This document shows, piece after piece, positions 1-6,121 of a stretch of DNA of 8,391 bases. Source of the stretch: Saprospiraceae bacterium (lineage in GTDB: Bacteria; Bacteroidota; Bacteroidia; Chitinophagales; Saprospiraceae). The notes under the pieces are model-generated. The model was not told the DNA's origin. It searched no databases and saw only the letters and a list, made by a program, of their open reading frames with translations. Position numbers and translations under genes: made by a program. The DNA is taken from assembly GCA_013042795.1 (NCBI GenBank), contig JABDPK010000035.1:1-8391 (forward strand). Reading direction: 5' to 3'. Position 1 is the stretch's first letter. Every line of letters starts with the position of its first letter.

Positions 1-53
1 GCCCTGTACATTTTTAAAAGTGGATGGAGCTGAGCTAAATGAAGGCGTATACC

Positions 54-761
54 TTAGTCATTAGGTTTTTTAAACTCCTTGTATTTTCTGGCCCGCTTAT
101 GCTTTATGATTTTAGCATCCAGATAGAATATGGTCTCTTCTGCTATATTTTTCGCCAGGTCTCCTACCCTTTCCAATTTTTTCATTATTGAAAAAAGATA
201 GAGATTTTGTTTAAGTGGTTCAGGCTTTTTCTTTGTATTTTCTGAAATGATTTCAGGTATTTTCTTATTGATTTTATTCAAGGTTTTGTCCTTACCAAAT
301 ACCCACTTAAGAATTTCAGTATCCTCCTTGGTAAAACCATAAATAGCATCACTGACCATGGACAAGGCTATTTCAAACATTTCATAAAACCTTACACCTT
401 CCAGAATCTTTTTACTGAATTTGATATTTATCTCTTCGTCGATAATATATTCTGCTATGCCTTCTGCATGATCTCCTATTCTTTCCAACTGGTTACTTAT
501 ATTCAGGACAGCCATCACAAATCTAAGATCAGAAGCTACTGGTGCATAGAGTGCCAGGATATTCTCACAAGATTTAACAATAGAGATATCTGTAGCGTTG
601 ACTTTCTTTTCAAGTGCCAGTATCTCGTTAGCAATATTTGTATCTGATTCTTCAAGGGCTGTCTTTGCTTTTTCCAACTGACTGAGGACCTGGTCCATCA
701 TACCCAAAATATCCTCTTTTAATTGTTCGATATCCTGTGCCTGGTTATTTAATTCTTGCAT
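54..761 (-). CDS. phoU: Phosphate transport system regulator PhoU
   Basis: PhoU is a cytoplasmic all-helical protein. In known systems it links the PstSCAB transporter to the PhoR sensor kinase and represses the Pho response when phosphate is plentiful. The 235-residue product matches the usual length of about 215-240 and shows the two tandem three-helix PhoU repeats. The first contains ASDLRFVMAVL (76-86) and the metal-binding signature ERIGDHAEGIAE (93-104). The second has ERVGDLAKNIAEE (197-209). The acidic residues of both E-x3-D pairs (E93/D97 and E197/D201), which bind metal clusters in structurally known PhoU proteins, are present. The C-terminal 20 residues are rich in Lys and Arg. 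It is the last gene of the pst operon, 11 nt after pstB, and is presumably co-transcribed from the pstS promoter. The ATG at 761 gives a normal PhoU N-terminus. No clear terminator lies in the 53 nt left downstream. Confidence 0.96.
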   Translation of the reverse strand: MQELNNQAQDIEQLKEDILGMMDQVLSQLEKAKTALEESDTNIANEILALEKKVNATDISIVKSCENILALYAPVASDLRFVMAVLNISNQLERIGDHAEGIAEYIIDEEINIKFSKKILEGVRFYEMFEIALSMVSDAIYGFTKEDTEILKWVFGKDKTLNKINKKIPEIISENTKKKPEPLKQNLYLFSIMKKLERVGDLAKNIAEETIFYLDAKIIKHKRARKYKEFKKPND

Positions 762-772
762 AGTATAGCTAT

Positions 773-1597
773 TTATCCAAATCGACCGGTAATATATCTC
801 TCGGTCAGTTCGTGTTCCGGGTTTGTGAATAATGTTGTTGTCTTCGTATGTTCAATCAATTTCCCCAAATAAAAAAATGCCGTCTTATCACTTACTCTGC
901 CAGCTTGCTGCATATTATGTGTTACAATAACGATTGTATAATCTTCTTTCAACTTGAATATCAATTCTTCGATCTTGGAGGTAGATATAGGATCAAGTGC
1001 AGATGCTGGTTCGTCCATCAAAATTACTTTAGGCTGAACAGCTAATGCTCTTGCAATGCATAGTCTCTGCTGTTGTCCACCGGATAGTGCGAGGGCGGAT
1101 TTATTTAAATCATCTTTGACTTCATCCCAAAGTGCTGCATTTTTTAAAGATTGTTCTACAATATCAGACAGTTCTCTCTTTTTGGTTAGACCCTGGATTT
1201 TCAATCCATAGGCTACATTTTCAAATATGGATTTAGGGAAAGGGTTAGGTTTTTGAAATACCATACCTACTTGCTTCCTTAACTCTTCTACTTTGATACT
1301 GGGATGATAGATTTCATTTCCAGTTACATAGATATCGCCCTCCTTTCTGAATACTTCTATGTAATCATTCATCCGATTGAACAATCGTAAGAAAGTTGAC
1401 TTACCGCAACCGCTGGGACCTATAAAGGCGGTGACCGTATTTTCATTCATCTTGATACTTACATCATCGATTGCCTTCATGTCACCGTAGAATACATTGA
1501 CATTCTCTGTTGCCAGAACTACCTGATTGTCAAGCTTTTTATCTTCAGCATGTGCTTGTGTTTCTGTATTCACTACCAGTTTACCTTTTTTTGCCAT
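773..1597 (-). CDS. pstB: Phosphate ABC transporter ATP-binding protein PstB
   Basis: PstB is the ATPase of the Pst phosphate importer. It acts as a dimer on the cytoplasmic face of PstC/PstA. All nucleotide-binding motifs are visible in order: Walker [10 protein letters not shown] (60-68), Q-loop [10 protein letters not shown] (114-123), which is diagnostic for PstB, signature LSGGQQQR (171-178), Walker [13 protein letters not shown] (191-202) with Asp195 and catalytic Glu196, and the H-loop His227. The C-terminal ITGRFG is typical of the family. At 274 residues it is about 20 longer than many PstB proteins, because a polar, probably flexible N-terminal stretch of about 25 residues precedes the ATPase core. 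The ATG at 1597 lies inside the end of pstA, a 25-nt overlap, so translation is probably coupled. There is no ATG between codon 1 and the core, so a shorter form would need a GTG or TTG start. phoU follows 11 nt downstream. Confidence 0.98.
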   Translation of the reverse strand: MAKKGKLVVNTETQAHAEDKKLDNQVVLATENVNVFYGDMKAIDDVSIKMNENTVTAFIGPSGCGKSTFLRLFNRMNDYIEVFRKEGDIYVTGNEIYHPSIKVEELRKQVGMVFQKPNPFPKSIFENVAYGLKIQGLTKKRELSDIVEQSLKNAALWDEVKDDLNKSALALSGGQQQRLCIARALAVQPKVILMDEPASALDPISTSKIEELIFKLKEDYTIVIVTHNMQQAGRVSDKTAFFYLGKLIEHTKTTTLFTNPEHELTERYITGRFG

Positions 1598-2430
1598 CTA
1601 TGCCTAAGATAGACAGCAATACCATTTAATAAAAATGTTATACCCAATAATATAATGATCCCTGCAGCAGCATTGATTACAAAAGCATGATCAGGTCTGG
1701 AGGTCCAGTTAAAGATCTGTAAGGGGAGCACTGTAAATTCATCCATCGGAGATTTGGCAACAAATGGCACATATGCGAGGGCTCCGATGACAATCAAAGG
1801 TGCAGTCTCTCCTATCGCTCTTGACAGGGCAAGGATGATTCCTGTCGCAATTCCACCTGCTGATGCGGGTAATACCTGCATCCAAGTTGTTTGCCATTTG
1901 CTTGCACCCATTCCATAGGATGCTTCCCGTAAAGAAGAAGGAACTGCTTTGATCGCTTCCCTCGTTGCTACAATGATTATTGGAAGTATCAATAATGAGA
2001 GCGTGCTGGCTCCAGCCAGAACAGAGCCTCCGAATTTGAGTGTTCTGACAAATATTTCAAGTCCAAGAATACCATAAATCACAGAGGGCACACCAGCCAG
2101 ATTTGAGATATTGATCTCAAGTAAATTTGAAAACCAGTTCTTAGCAGCATATTCTTCGAGGTATACTCCGGCAGAGACACCTATTGGAATAGACAACAAT
2201 GCTGTAAGCGCAAAAATCCACAGAGAACCTGTCCATGCCGTTAGAATACCCGCTCTTTCTGCCTTCCTTGATGGTAAACTTGATAGGAATTGACCATCTA
2301 TTCTAGCCAATCCATCCATCAAAATACTTCCGATAAATATTGCCAGAAGAATTATTCCAAGGAATGTAGCAAAGATTCCAAATACCTGGAATGCCTTATC
2401 ATTAAACCTGTTCATGCCTATCCTACTCAT
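1573..2430 (-). CDS. pstA: Phosphate ABC transporter permease PstA
   Basis: PstA is one of the two inner-membrane permease subunits of the Pst importer and pairs with PstC to form the phosphate channel. The 285-residue product has the normal family length and about six hydrophobic segments, near 15-38, 68-92, 108-130, 137-155, 190-222 and 250-275. The cytoplasmic EAA loop that docks onto PstB spans about 169-188 ([12 protein letters not shown]...LP). It is followed by [10 protein letters not shown] (203-212), a hallmark shared by PstA and Pst[10 protein letters not shown] (92-100) marks the loop after the second core helix. The gene overlaps the end of pstC by 8 nt and the start of pstB by 25 nt, which suggests strict translational coupling and balanced subunit amounts. 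A second in-frame ATG at codon 6 is a possible alternative start. Confidence 0.96.
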   Translation of the reverse strand: MSRIGMNRFNDKAFQVFGIFATFLGIILLAIFIGSILMDGLARIDGQFLSSLPSRKAERAGILTAWTGSLWIFALTALLSIPIGVSAGVYLEEYAAKNWFSNLLEINISNLAGVPSVIYGILGLEIFVRTLKFGGSVLAGASTLSLLILPIIIVATREAIKAVPSSLREASYGMGASKWQTTWMQVLPASAGGIATGIILALSRAIGETAPLIVIGALAYVPFVAKSPMDEFTVLPLQIFNWTSRPDHAFVINAAAGIIILLGITFLLNGIAVYLRHRWQKKVNW

Positions 2431-3307
2431 ACTTCTCCTGGTATTTACTTCGGATGAAAAAACTCAGATTATTTAACATGAATGTAAAGACAAACAGACT
2501 TAGTCCGGCAGCAAATATGGTTTGATATTCAAGTGAACCATGAGGTACATCTCCAAGACTTACCTGTACAATATATGCTGTAATCGTTTCAATGGTCTCA
2601 AGAGGATTGAATGTTAGATTGGGTTGCTGGCCTGCAGCAATGGCCACAATCATAGTTTCACCAATAGCTCTTGAAATGGCCAGGATAATAGACACAATAA
2701 TACCAGAAGAAGCGGCTGGAACAAGTACTTTAAATGATGTTTGAAAACGTGTTGCACCGAGACCATAGGATCCTTCCCTTAATGATTTTGGTACAGCAAA
2801 TAATGCATCTTCACTTAAAGAAGAGATCATTGGTATGATCATGATTCCCATCACAATACCTGCTGACAATGCATTAAAACTTGATACCTCTGGAAATATT
2901 TGTTTTAAGAACGGAGTGACGACAGTAAGAGCAAAAAATCCATATACAACCGTAGGTACAGCTGCCAGGACTTCAAGCATCGGTTTGATATAGCTACGGA
3001 ATTTTTTACTTGAATATTCACTTAAATAAATTGCAATGGTTAAGCCTAGTGGCAACGCAATCATTATTGCAATAAAGGTAGTGAGTAAGGTTCCACTTAA
3101 TAATGGTAATATACCATATCTCTTATTTGTAAATAAGGGTGTCCATTCAGTATCAGTCAGAAAATCAAAAAGAGAAACATTTTTAAAGAAGCTCAGGGAT
3201 TCGGAAAACAATACCCAGATGATTCCAATTGTAGTCAAAACGGTCAAAAGGGCAGATAGCCCTAATGTCCGTTCAATTATTTTCTCTTTTATTTCTCTTT
3301 TTATCAT
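2423..3307 (-). CDS. pstC: Phosphate ABC transporter permease PstC
   Basis: PstC is the second channel-forming inner-membrane subunit of the Pst importer. With the start chosen here it has 294 residues. An N-terminal amphipathic or charged stretch is followed by a first membrane helix (about 15-38), the PstC-typical [11 protein letters not shown] (49-59) in the external loop, and five more helices. The EAA loop is at 178-197 ([12 protein letters not shown]...VP), followed by SRAIGETM (212-219). The frame stays open upstream to an ATG at 3373, but the extra 22 residues would be translated through the 3318-3373 inverted repeat and do not resemble PstC N-termini. The ATG at 3307, preceded by AGGGA, gives [16 protein letters not shown], a normal family start, so I prefer it. 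The gene ends overlapping pstA by 8 nt. Confidence 0.95.
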   Translation of the reverse strand: MIKREIKEKIIERTLGLSALLTVLTTIGIIWVLFSESLSFFKNVSLFDFLTDTEWTPLFTNKRYGILPLLSGTLLTTFIAIMIALPLGLTIAIYLSEYSSKKFRSYIKPMLEVLAAVPTVVYGFFALTVVTPFLKQIFPEVSSFNALSAGIVMGIMIIPMISSLSEDALFAVPKSLREGSYGLGATRFQTSFKVLVPAASSGIIVSIILAISRAIGETMIVAIAAGQQPNLTFNPLETIETITAYIVQVSLGDVPHGSLEYQTIFAAGLSLFVFTFMLNNLSFFIRSKYQEKYE

Positions 3308-3317
3308 TCCCTGTAGC

Positions 3318-3373
3318 TTGTTATATATACCCGGACCCCGATTTATAAAAGGGATGAGTGGATATATATACAA
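3318..3373 (-). promoter_or_regulatory. Imperfect hairpin in the pstS-pstC intercistronic region
   Basis: The two arms are 3318-3332 (plus strand TTGTTATATATACCC) and 3360-3373 (GGATATATATACAA). They pair over about 14 positions with one bulged base at 3322. A second, inner stem (3335-3339 with 3351-3355) closes an 11-nt loop. In each stem the single non-Watson-Crick pair is A-C on the plus strand but becomes G-U in the RNA made from the minus strand. The structure is therefore better as pst operon RNA than as its complement, which argues for a role in the transcript. It lies between the pstS stop and the preferred pstC start, where processing, protection or partial termination could keep PstS in excess over the permeases. 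The function is inferred; the complementarity was read directly. There is no convincing U-run after the stem. Confidence 0.55.
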
Positions 3374-3377
3374 TTAT

Positions 3378-4328
3378 TTAAAGTCCCGCCAGGAATGCAT
3401 CGAATCGGCTTTTGGCCTCACTATATAGCTCATCAGGAAGAGGAATGTATCCTACATCGAGAACCAATGTACCTGCCTCTTTGAGATAGAAATTCACAAA
3501 CTCTACAACTTCCGGTTTCTTAGCAGCACCACTGCTCACATAAATGAATATCGGTCTTGATAATGGTTTGTAAGTTCCATCTTTAACAGTTTCTATCGTA
3601 GGTGTGACCTTGCCATCTTCTGTTTCAACTGCCAAAAGCTTGAGTTTATCTTTGTTTTCAAGATAGTAAGCCAGACCAAAGAAACCGATTGCTCCTTTAT
3701 CTCCGGCTACGCCCTGAACCAAGACGTGATCGTCCTCAGAAGGCATATAATCTCCACGGCTAGATCCACTTTTTCCAACGATGGCCTTGGTAAAGTAATC
3801 GAATGTTCCAGACGCTGATCCAGGTCCCATGAGAACCAATTTCTGATCTGGAAAATCAGGTCTTATTTGATTCCAGTTTGTAATCTTTCCCTGTGCATCC
3901 GGTTCCCAAATCATTTTCAATTCTTCTACAGTAAGAGAACTGACCCAATCATTTTCAGGATTGACGACGACAGCGATTCCATCGTAAGCGACAGACAGTT
4001 CAATATAGTCCATCCCGTTTTCCTTACAGATTGCAGCCTCTTTATCTTTGATTGGTCTTGAAGCATCTGAAATATCAGTTTCTCCTCGTCCGAATTTCTT
4101 GAATCCACCACCTGTTCCAGATACGCCAATTGTGACTTTAACTTTAGGAGCTACAGTCCTGAACTCTTCTGCAATAGCTTCAGTGACGGGGTATACAGTA
4201 CTAGATCCATCAATTTTGATCGTTCCGCTTAATTCATTAGATTTTGAAGTTGAAGATTTTTCTCCGGAGCCACATCCGACGATAAGGAACGATGCGACTA
4301 AGAGCATTATAGTTGAAAAAATTTTCAT
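3378..4328 (-). CDS. pstS: Phosphate-binding lipoprotein PstS
   Basis: PstS is the substrate-binding protein that captures inorganic phosphate outside the inner membrane and delivers it to PstCA. From the chosen ATG at 4328 it has 316 residues. The N-terminus [19 protein letters not shown] is a lipoprotein signal peptide with lipobox IVGC, so Cys19 should be acylated and the protein membrane-anchored. A Ser/Lys-rich linker follows. Phosphate-site segments are [18 protein letters not shown] (39-56), [18 protein letters not shown] (68-85) with SDASRPI (87-93), and [12 protein letters not shown] (168-179). The frame remains open to a GTG at 4361, but that codon forms the last base of the -7 element, and the added 11 residues would sit in front of an otherwise complete signal peptide. 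The 4328 start is therefore strongly preferred and gives a leader of about 25 nt. It is the first gene of the operon. Confidence 0.96.
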   Translation of the reverse strand: MKIFSTIMLLVASFLIVGCGSGEKSSTSKSNELSGTIKIDGSSTVYPVTEAIAEEFRTVAPKVKVTIGVSGTGGGFKKFGRGETDISDASRPIKDKEAAICKENGMDYIELSVAYDGIAVVVNPENDWVSSLTVEELKMIWEPDAQGKITNWNQIRPDFPDQKLVLMGPGSASGTFDYFTKAIVGKSGSSRGDYMPSEDDHVLVQGVAGDKGAIGFFGLAYYLENKDKLKLLAVETEDGKVTPTIETVKDGTYKPLSRPIFIYVSSGAAKKPEVVEFVNFYLKEAGTLVLDVGYIPLPDELYSEAKSRFDAFLAGL

Positions 4329-4339
4329 ATTTAAAAGGA

Positions 4340-4350
4340 TAACATTGTTA
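4340..4350. repeat. 11-bp palindrome TAACATTGTTA in the pstS leader
   Basis: TAACA-T-TGTTA is a perfect inverted repeat around a single central base. It lies just downstream of the expected pstS transcription start and 11 nt before the chosen ATG. Its plus-strand half, TAACATTG, is identical to the core of the two minus-strand direct repeats at 4374-4393, so it may be a third, inverted binding site of the same regulator. The sequence is certain; the function is inference. Confidence 0.4.
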
Positions 4351-4360
4351 CTTAATGCCA

Positions 4361-4389
4361 CAAATATATCCTCCCAATGTTAAGCCAAT
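4361..4389 (-). promoter_or_regulatory. Predicted pstS promoter, Bacteroidota -33/-7 type
   Basis: On the minus strand, positions 4368-4361 read TATATTTG, a perfect match to the Bacteroidota -7 consensus TAnnTTTG. Seventeen bases upstream, 4389-4386 read ATTG, a 3/4 match to the -33 element TTTG. The spacing is within the known range for the primary sigma factor of this phylum. Transcription should start near 4353-4356, leaving a leader of about 25 nt before the pstS ATG at 4328. The weak -33 element overlapped by direct repeats is what an activator-dependent promoter would look like. Confidence 0.6.
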
Positions 4390-4393
4390 GTTA
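4374..4393 (-). promoter_or_regulatory. Candidate Pho box: TAACATTGG direct repeats, 11-bp period
   Basis: Reading the minus strand, TAACATTGG begins at 4393 and again at 4382, so two identical 9-mers recur with a start-to-start distance of exactly 11 bp, one helical turn. They cover the -33 element of the pstS promoter. OmpR/PhoB-class response regulators bind such direct repeats side by side on one face of the helix. Both the E. coli PhoB box (CTGTCAT units) and the B. subtilis PhoP box (TTAACA units) have an 11-bp period, and the units here contain TAACA and TTAACA. A weaker third unit, TAATAGATT, starts at 4404 in the same phase. Binding by a PhoB-like regulator is inferred from position and layout, not shown. 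Confidence 0.5.
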
Positions 4394-4448
4394 TCAATCT
4401 ATTATTAGAAAAATCTAATTTATATTTCCATAATGCAAGAGCCCTGGA

Positions 4449-4462
4449 TTTAAAATTTTAAA
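4449..4462. repeat. 14-bp perfect AT palindrome in the divergent spacer
   Basis: TTTAAAATTTTAAA is exactly self-complementary and sits between the pstS promoter and the divergent radical-SAM gene. The surrounding spacer (about 4394-4500) is strongly AT-rich, so such a palindrome is only mildly improbable. It could be a DNA-bending segment or a UP-like element for either promoter. No function can be assigned from sequence. Confidence 0.25.
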
Positions 4463-4500
4463 AGAATTATTTACTAAATATTTCAATTATAAATAATAAA

Positions 4501-4540
4501 TGTCGCTTTTATCGTCATTATTTTGACTATTTTTGCGACA
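4501..4540 (+). promoter_or_regulatory. Nested inverted repeat abutting the radical-SAM start codon
   Basis: TGTCGC (4501-4506) and GCGACA (4535-4540) are perfect inverted repeats, the second ending directly before the ATG at 4541. Inside them GTCA (4514-4517) and TGAC (4524-4527) form a smaller stem with a 6-nt loop. This could be an operator or, if transcription begins upstream of 4501, an mRNA hairpin that hides the start. A TAnnTTTG-like string, TATTTTTG (4528-4535), lies in the same segment. If it is a -7 element, the transcript would begin almost at the ATG and the repeat would act only as DNA. No good -33 element accompanies it. Confidence 0.35.
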
Positions 4541-5590
4541 ATGAAATCTCTTAAAGGACGAGCTGTTCATATTAATCCAAAAAACAAGTTTGAAACGACT
4601 AACCGGTCAAGCCTGATCAATCTTGAATTTTATGAAAAGGATGCTTCTCCTATTAAGACAAAATATATTGAAAGCAAAGCCAAGAGCATCATTAACAAGG
4701 TAAAGAGCAAGGACATTCCTTTATCTTTTTCCATGAATCCATACCAGGGCTGTGAGCATGGTTGCGTTTATTGTTATGCAAGAAATACACATAACTATTG
4801 GGGTTATTCAGCCGGGCTTGATTTTGAAACCAATATAGTTGTAAAAACAAATGCTGCGGAACTATTAAAAAAATGTCTTCAATCCAAAAACTGGGAAGCT
4901 AGTCCGATCATGCTCTCAGGAAATACAGATTGTTATCAGCCTGCAGAAAAGAAATACTGTATCACCAGGAAATTACTGAAGACATTTCTTAGCTTCAGGC
5001 ACCCGGTAGGCATTATCACTAAAAACAAGTTGATACTCAGAGATCTGGATATTTTAAAGGCACTGAATAAAAATAATCTTGTTTCGGTTGTGATTTCGAT
5101 AAACACTCTTGATGACAAACTACGCCAAAAACTGGAGCCCCGTGCTTCTTCAATTCAAAGTCGGATTGACCTGATTCAAAAGCTGAGGAAAGCAGATATA
5201 CCTGTAACAATTCTTGCAGCACCCATCATTCCAGGCTTAAACGACCATTCAATTTTTGACCTTGTGAAAACCTTCTCTGATTTAGGCGTATACGATATCG
5301 GGCATATTATGATCCGCTTAAATGGTGATCTTTCTGAAATATTTAACCACTGGCTTGAAAGGCATTTTCCGGACAGGGCAGATAAAATCATCAATAAGAT
5401 CAAATCACTACATGGCGGACAGGTCAGTGATCACAGGTTTGGTATTAGAATGAAAGGCGAAGGAAAAATTGCCGATATCATTCACCAGCAATTTGCTATG
5501 GCAAAAAAGAAATATATGGATAAAATCGATTTTAAATTCAATCTTGATTTATACGATCAATACAGGAACCCGCAATTAAGTCTATTTTAG
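4541..5590 (+). CDS. SplB-like radical SAM protein (PA0069 family) with C-terminal clamp motif
   Basis: This is a radical S-adenosylmethionine enzyme related to the DNA-repair photolyase SplB group (COG1533), PA0069 subfamily. The substrate of that subfamily is not established to my knowledge. The 4Fe-4S cluster motif is C-x3-C-x2-C with Cys71, Cys75 and Cys78, inside MNPYQGCEHGCVYCYAR (65-81). KGRAVHINPKNKFE (5-18) and AGLDFETNIVVK (91-102) are family hallmarks. The TIM-barrel continues with SGNTDCYQPAEKKY (126-139), IITKN (158-162) and ILAAPIIPGLND (224-235). The last five residues, QLSLF (345-349), match the bacterial beta-clamp-binding consensus QL[SD]LF, which suggests recruitment to replicating or repaired DNA. 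The frame is open to a TTG at 4523, but the ATG at 4541 gives MKSLKGRAV, which fits the family, and is preferred (349 residues). It is divergent from pstS, and a GNAT gene follows 20 nt downstream, probably in the same transcript. Confidence 0.9.
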   Translation: MKSLKGRAVHINPKNKFETTNRSSLINLEFYEKDASPIKTKYIESKAKSIINKVKSKDIPLSFSMNPYQGCEHGCVYCYARNTHNYWGYSAGLDFETNIVVKTNAAELLKKCLQSKNWEASPIMLSGNTDCYQPAEKKYCITRKLLKTFLSFRHPVGIITKNKLILRDLDILKALNKNNLVSVVISINTLDDKLRQKLEPRASSIQSRIDLIQKLRKADIPVTILAAPIIPGLNDHSIFDLVKTFSDLGVYDIGHIMIRLNGDLSEIFNHWLERHFPDRADKIINKIKSLHGGQVSDHRFGIRMKGEGKIADIIHQQFAMAKKKYMDKIDFKFNLDLYDQYRNPQLSLF

Positions 5591-5610
5591 TTAAATAATC
5601 TTTTAGCCTA

Positions 5611-6120
5611 ATGGATATTGAATTTGAATTAAGACCTATCAGGGATTCAGATCTGGATGCACTTGTCAAATATGCTGATGACCCTGGTGTGGCAGGAAAT
5701 CTGACAAACCGTTTTCCAAATCCATATACTAAGGAAGATGGGATAAGATTCATAAAGTTCGCACAATCTGATGGTCCGGAACATATCATGGCGATTTCTG
5801 TAAACAATGAATTTTCAGGCGCAATTGGTATTCACCCGATGTCAGATATTTTCAGCAGAAACGCTGAATTGGGTTATTGGCTGGCACGTCCATATTGGGG
5901 AAAAGGGATTATGACAACAGCGATTAAGCAAATGGTCAAATATGGATTTGACAATTTTGAAATAGACAGGATTTTCGCCCGACCGTTTGGAAGAAATATT
6001 GCATCCCAAAAAGCACTTGAAAAGGCCGGATTTAAACTGGAAGCCAGGTTTGAAAACACAATCTATAAAAATAGGCAATACGAAGACGAGCTTGTATATG
6101 CTGTACGCAAATCTCTCTGA
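5611..6120 (+). CDS. GNAT family N-acetyltransferase (RimJ/RimL-like)
   Basis: This is a single-domain 169-residue acetyl-CoA-dependent N-acetyltransferase of the Acetyltransf_3 (RimJ/RimL/SpeG) group. FELRPIRDSDLDALVKY (5-21) is the usual first strand and helix. ELGYWLARPYWGKGIMTTAI (86-105) holds the strand-4 segment and the acetyl-CoA pyrophosphate loop (motif A, W-G-K-G-I). RNIASQKALEKAGF (128-141) is the conserved motif B helix with the Asn and the K-A-G-F turn. No membrane segment or signal peptide is present. The substrate cannot be told from sequence; it could be a protein N-terminus, a ribosomal protein, a polyamine or a small amine. It follows the radical-SAM gene by 20 nt and is probably co-transcribed. 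Its stop codon lies one base from the stop of the opposing gene, so the two transcripts must overlap. Confidence 0.92.
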   Translation: MDIEFELRPIRDSDLDALVKYADDPGVAGNLTNRFPNPYTKEDGIRFIKFAQSDGPEHIMAISVNNEFSGAIGIHPMSDIFSRNAELGYWLARPYWGKGIMTTAIKQMVKYGFDNFEIDRIFARPFGRNIASQKALEKAGFKLEARFENTIYKNRQYEDELVYAVRKSL

Positions 6121-6121
6121 A

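Noticed and set aside
2..64. A plus-strand frame of 20 codons ending in TAG at 62-64 (ending GVYLSH) that could be the 3' end of a convergent gene overlapping phoU by 11 nt.
   Set aside because: The composition is plausible for protein, but 20 codons at a window edge, with other frames also open here, is too little to call a gene.
3308..3373. A 22-residue N-terminal extension of PstC starting at the ATG at 3373.
   Set aside because: It would be translated through the intercistronic hairpin and does not resemble PstC N-termini; the ATG at 3307 fits the family.
3036..3428. Long plus-strand open frames opposite the pst genes (for example 130 codons opposite pstC).
   Set aside because: They are antisense to clear pst genes, carry no recognisable motifs and are shadows of the real coding frames.
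4329..4361. An upstream start for PstS at the GTG at 4361.
   Set aside because: That codon lies in the -7 promoter element, and the added residues sit in front of a complete lipoprotein signal peptide.
4523..4540. A TTG start at 4523 for the radical-SAM protein.
   Set aside because: The ATG at 4541 gives the family-like N-terminus; the extra six residues come from the inverted-repeat leader.
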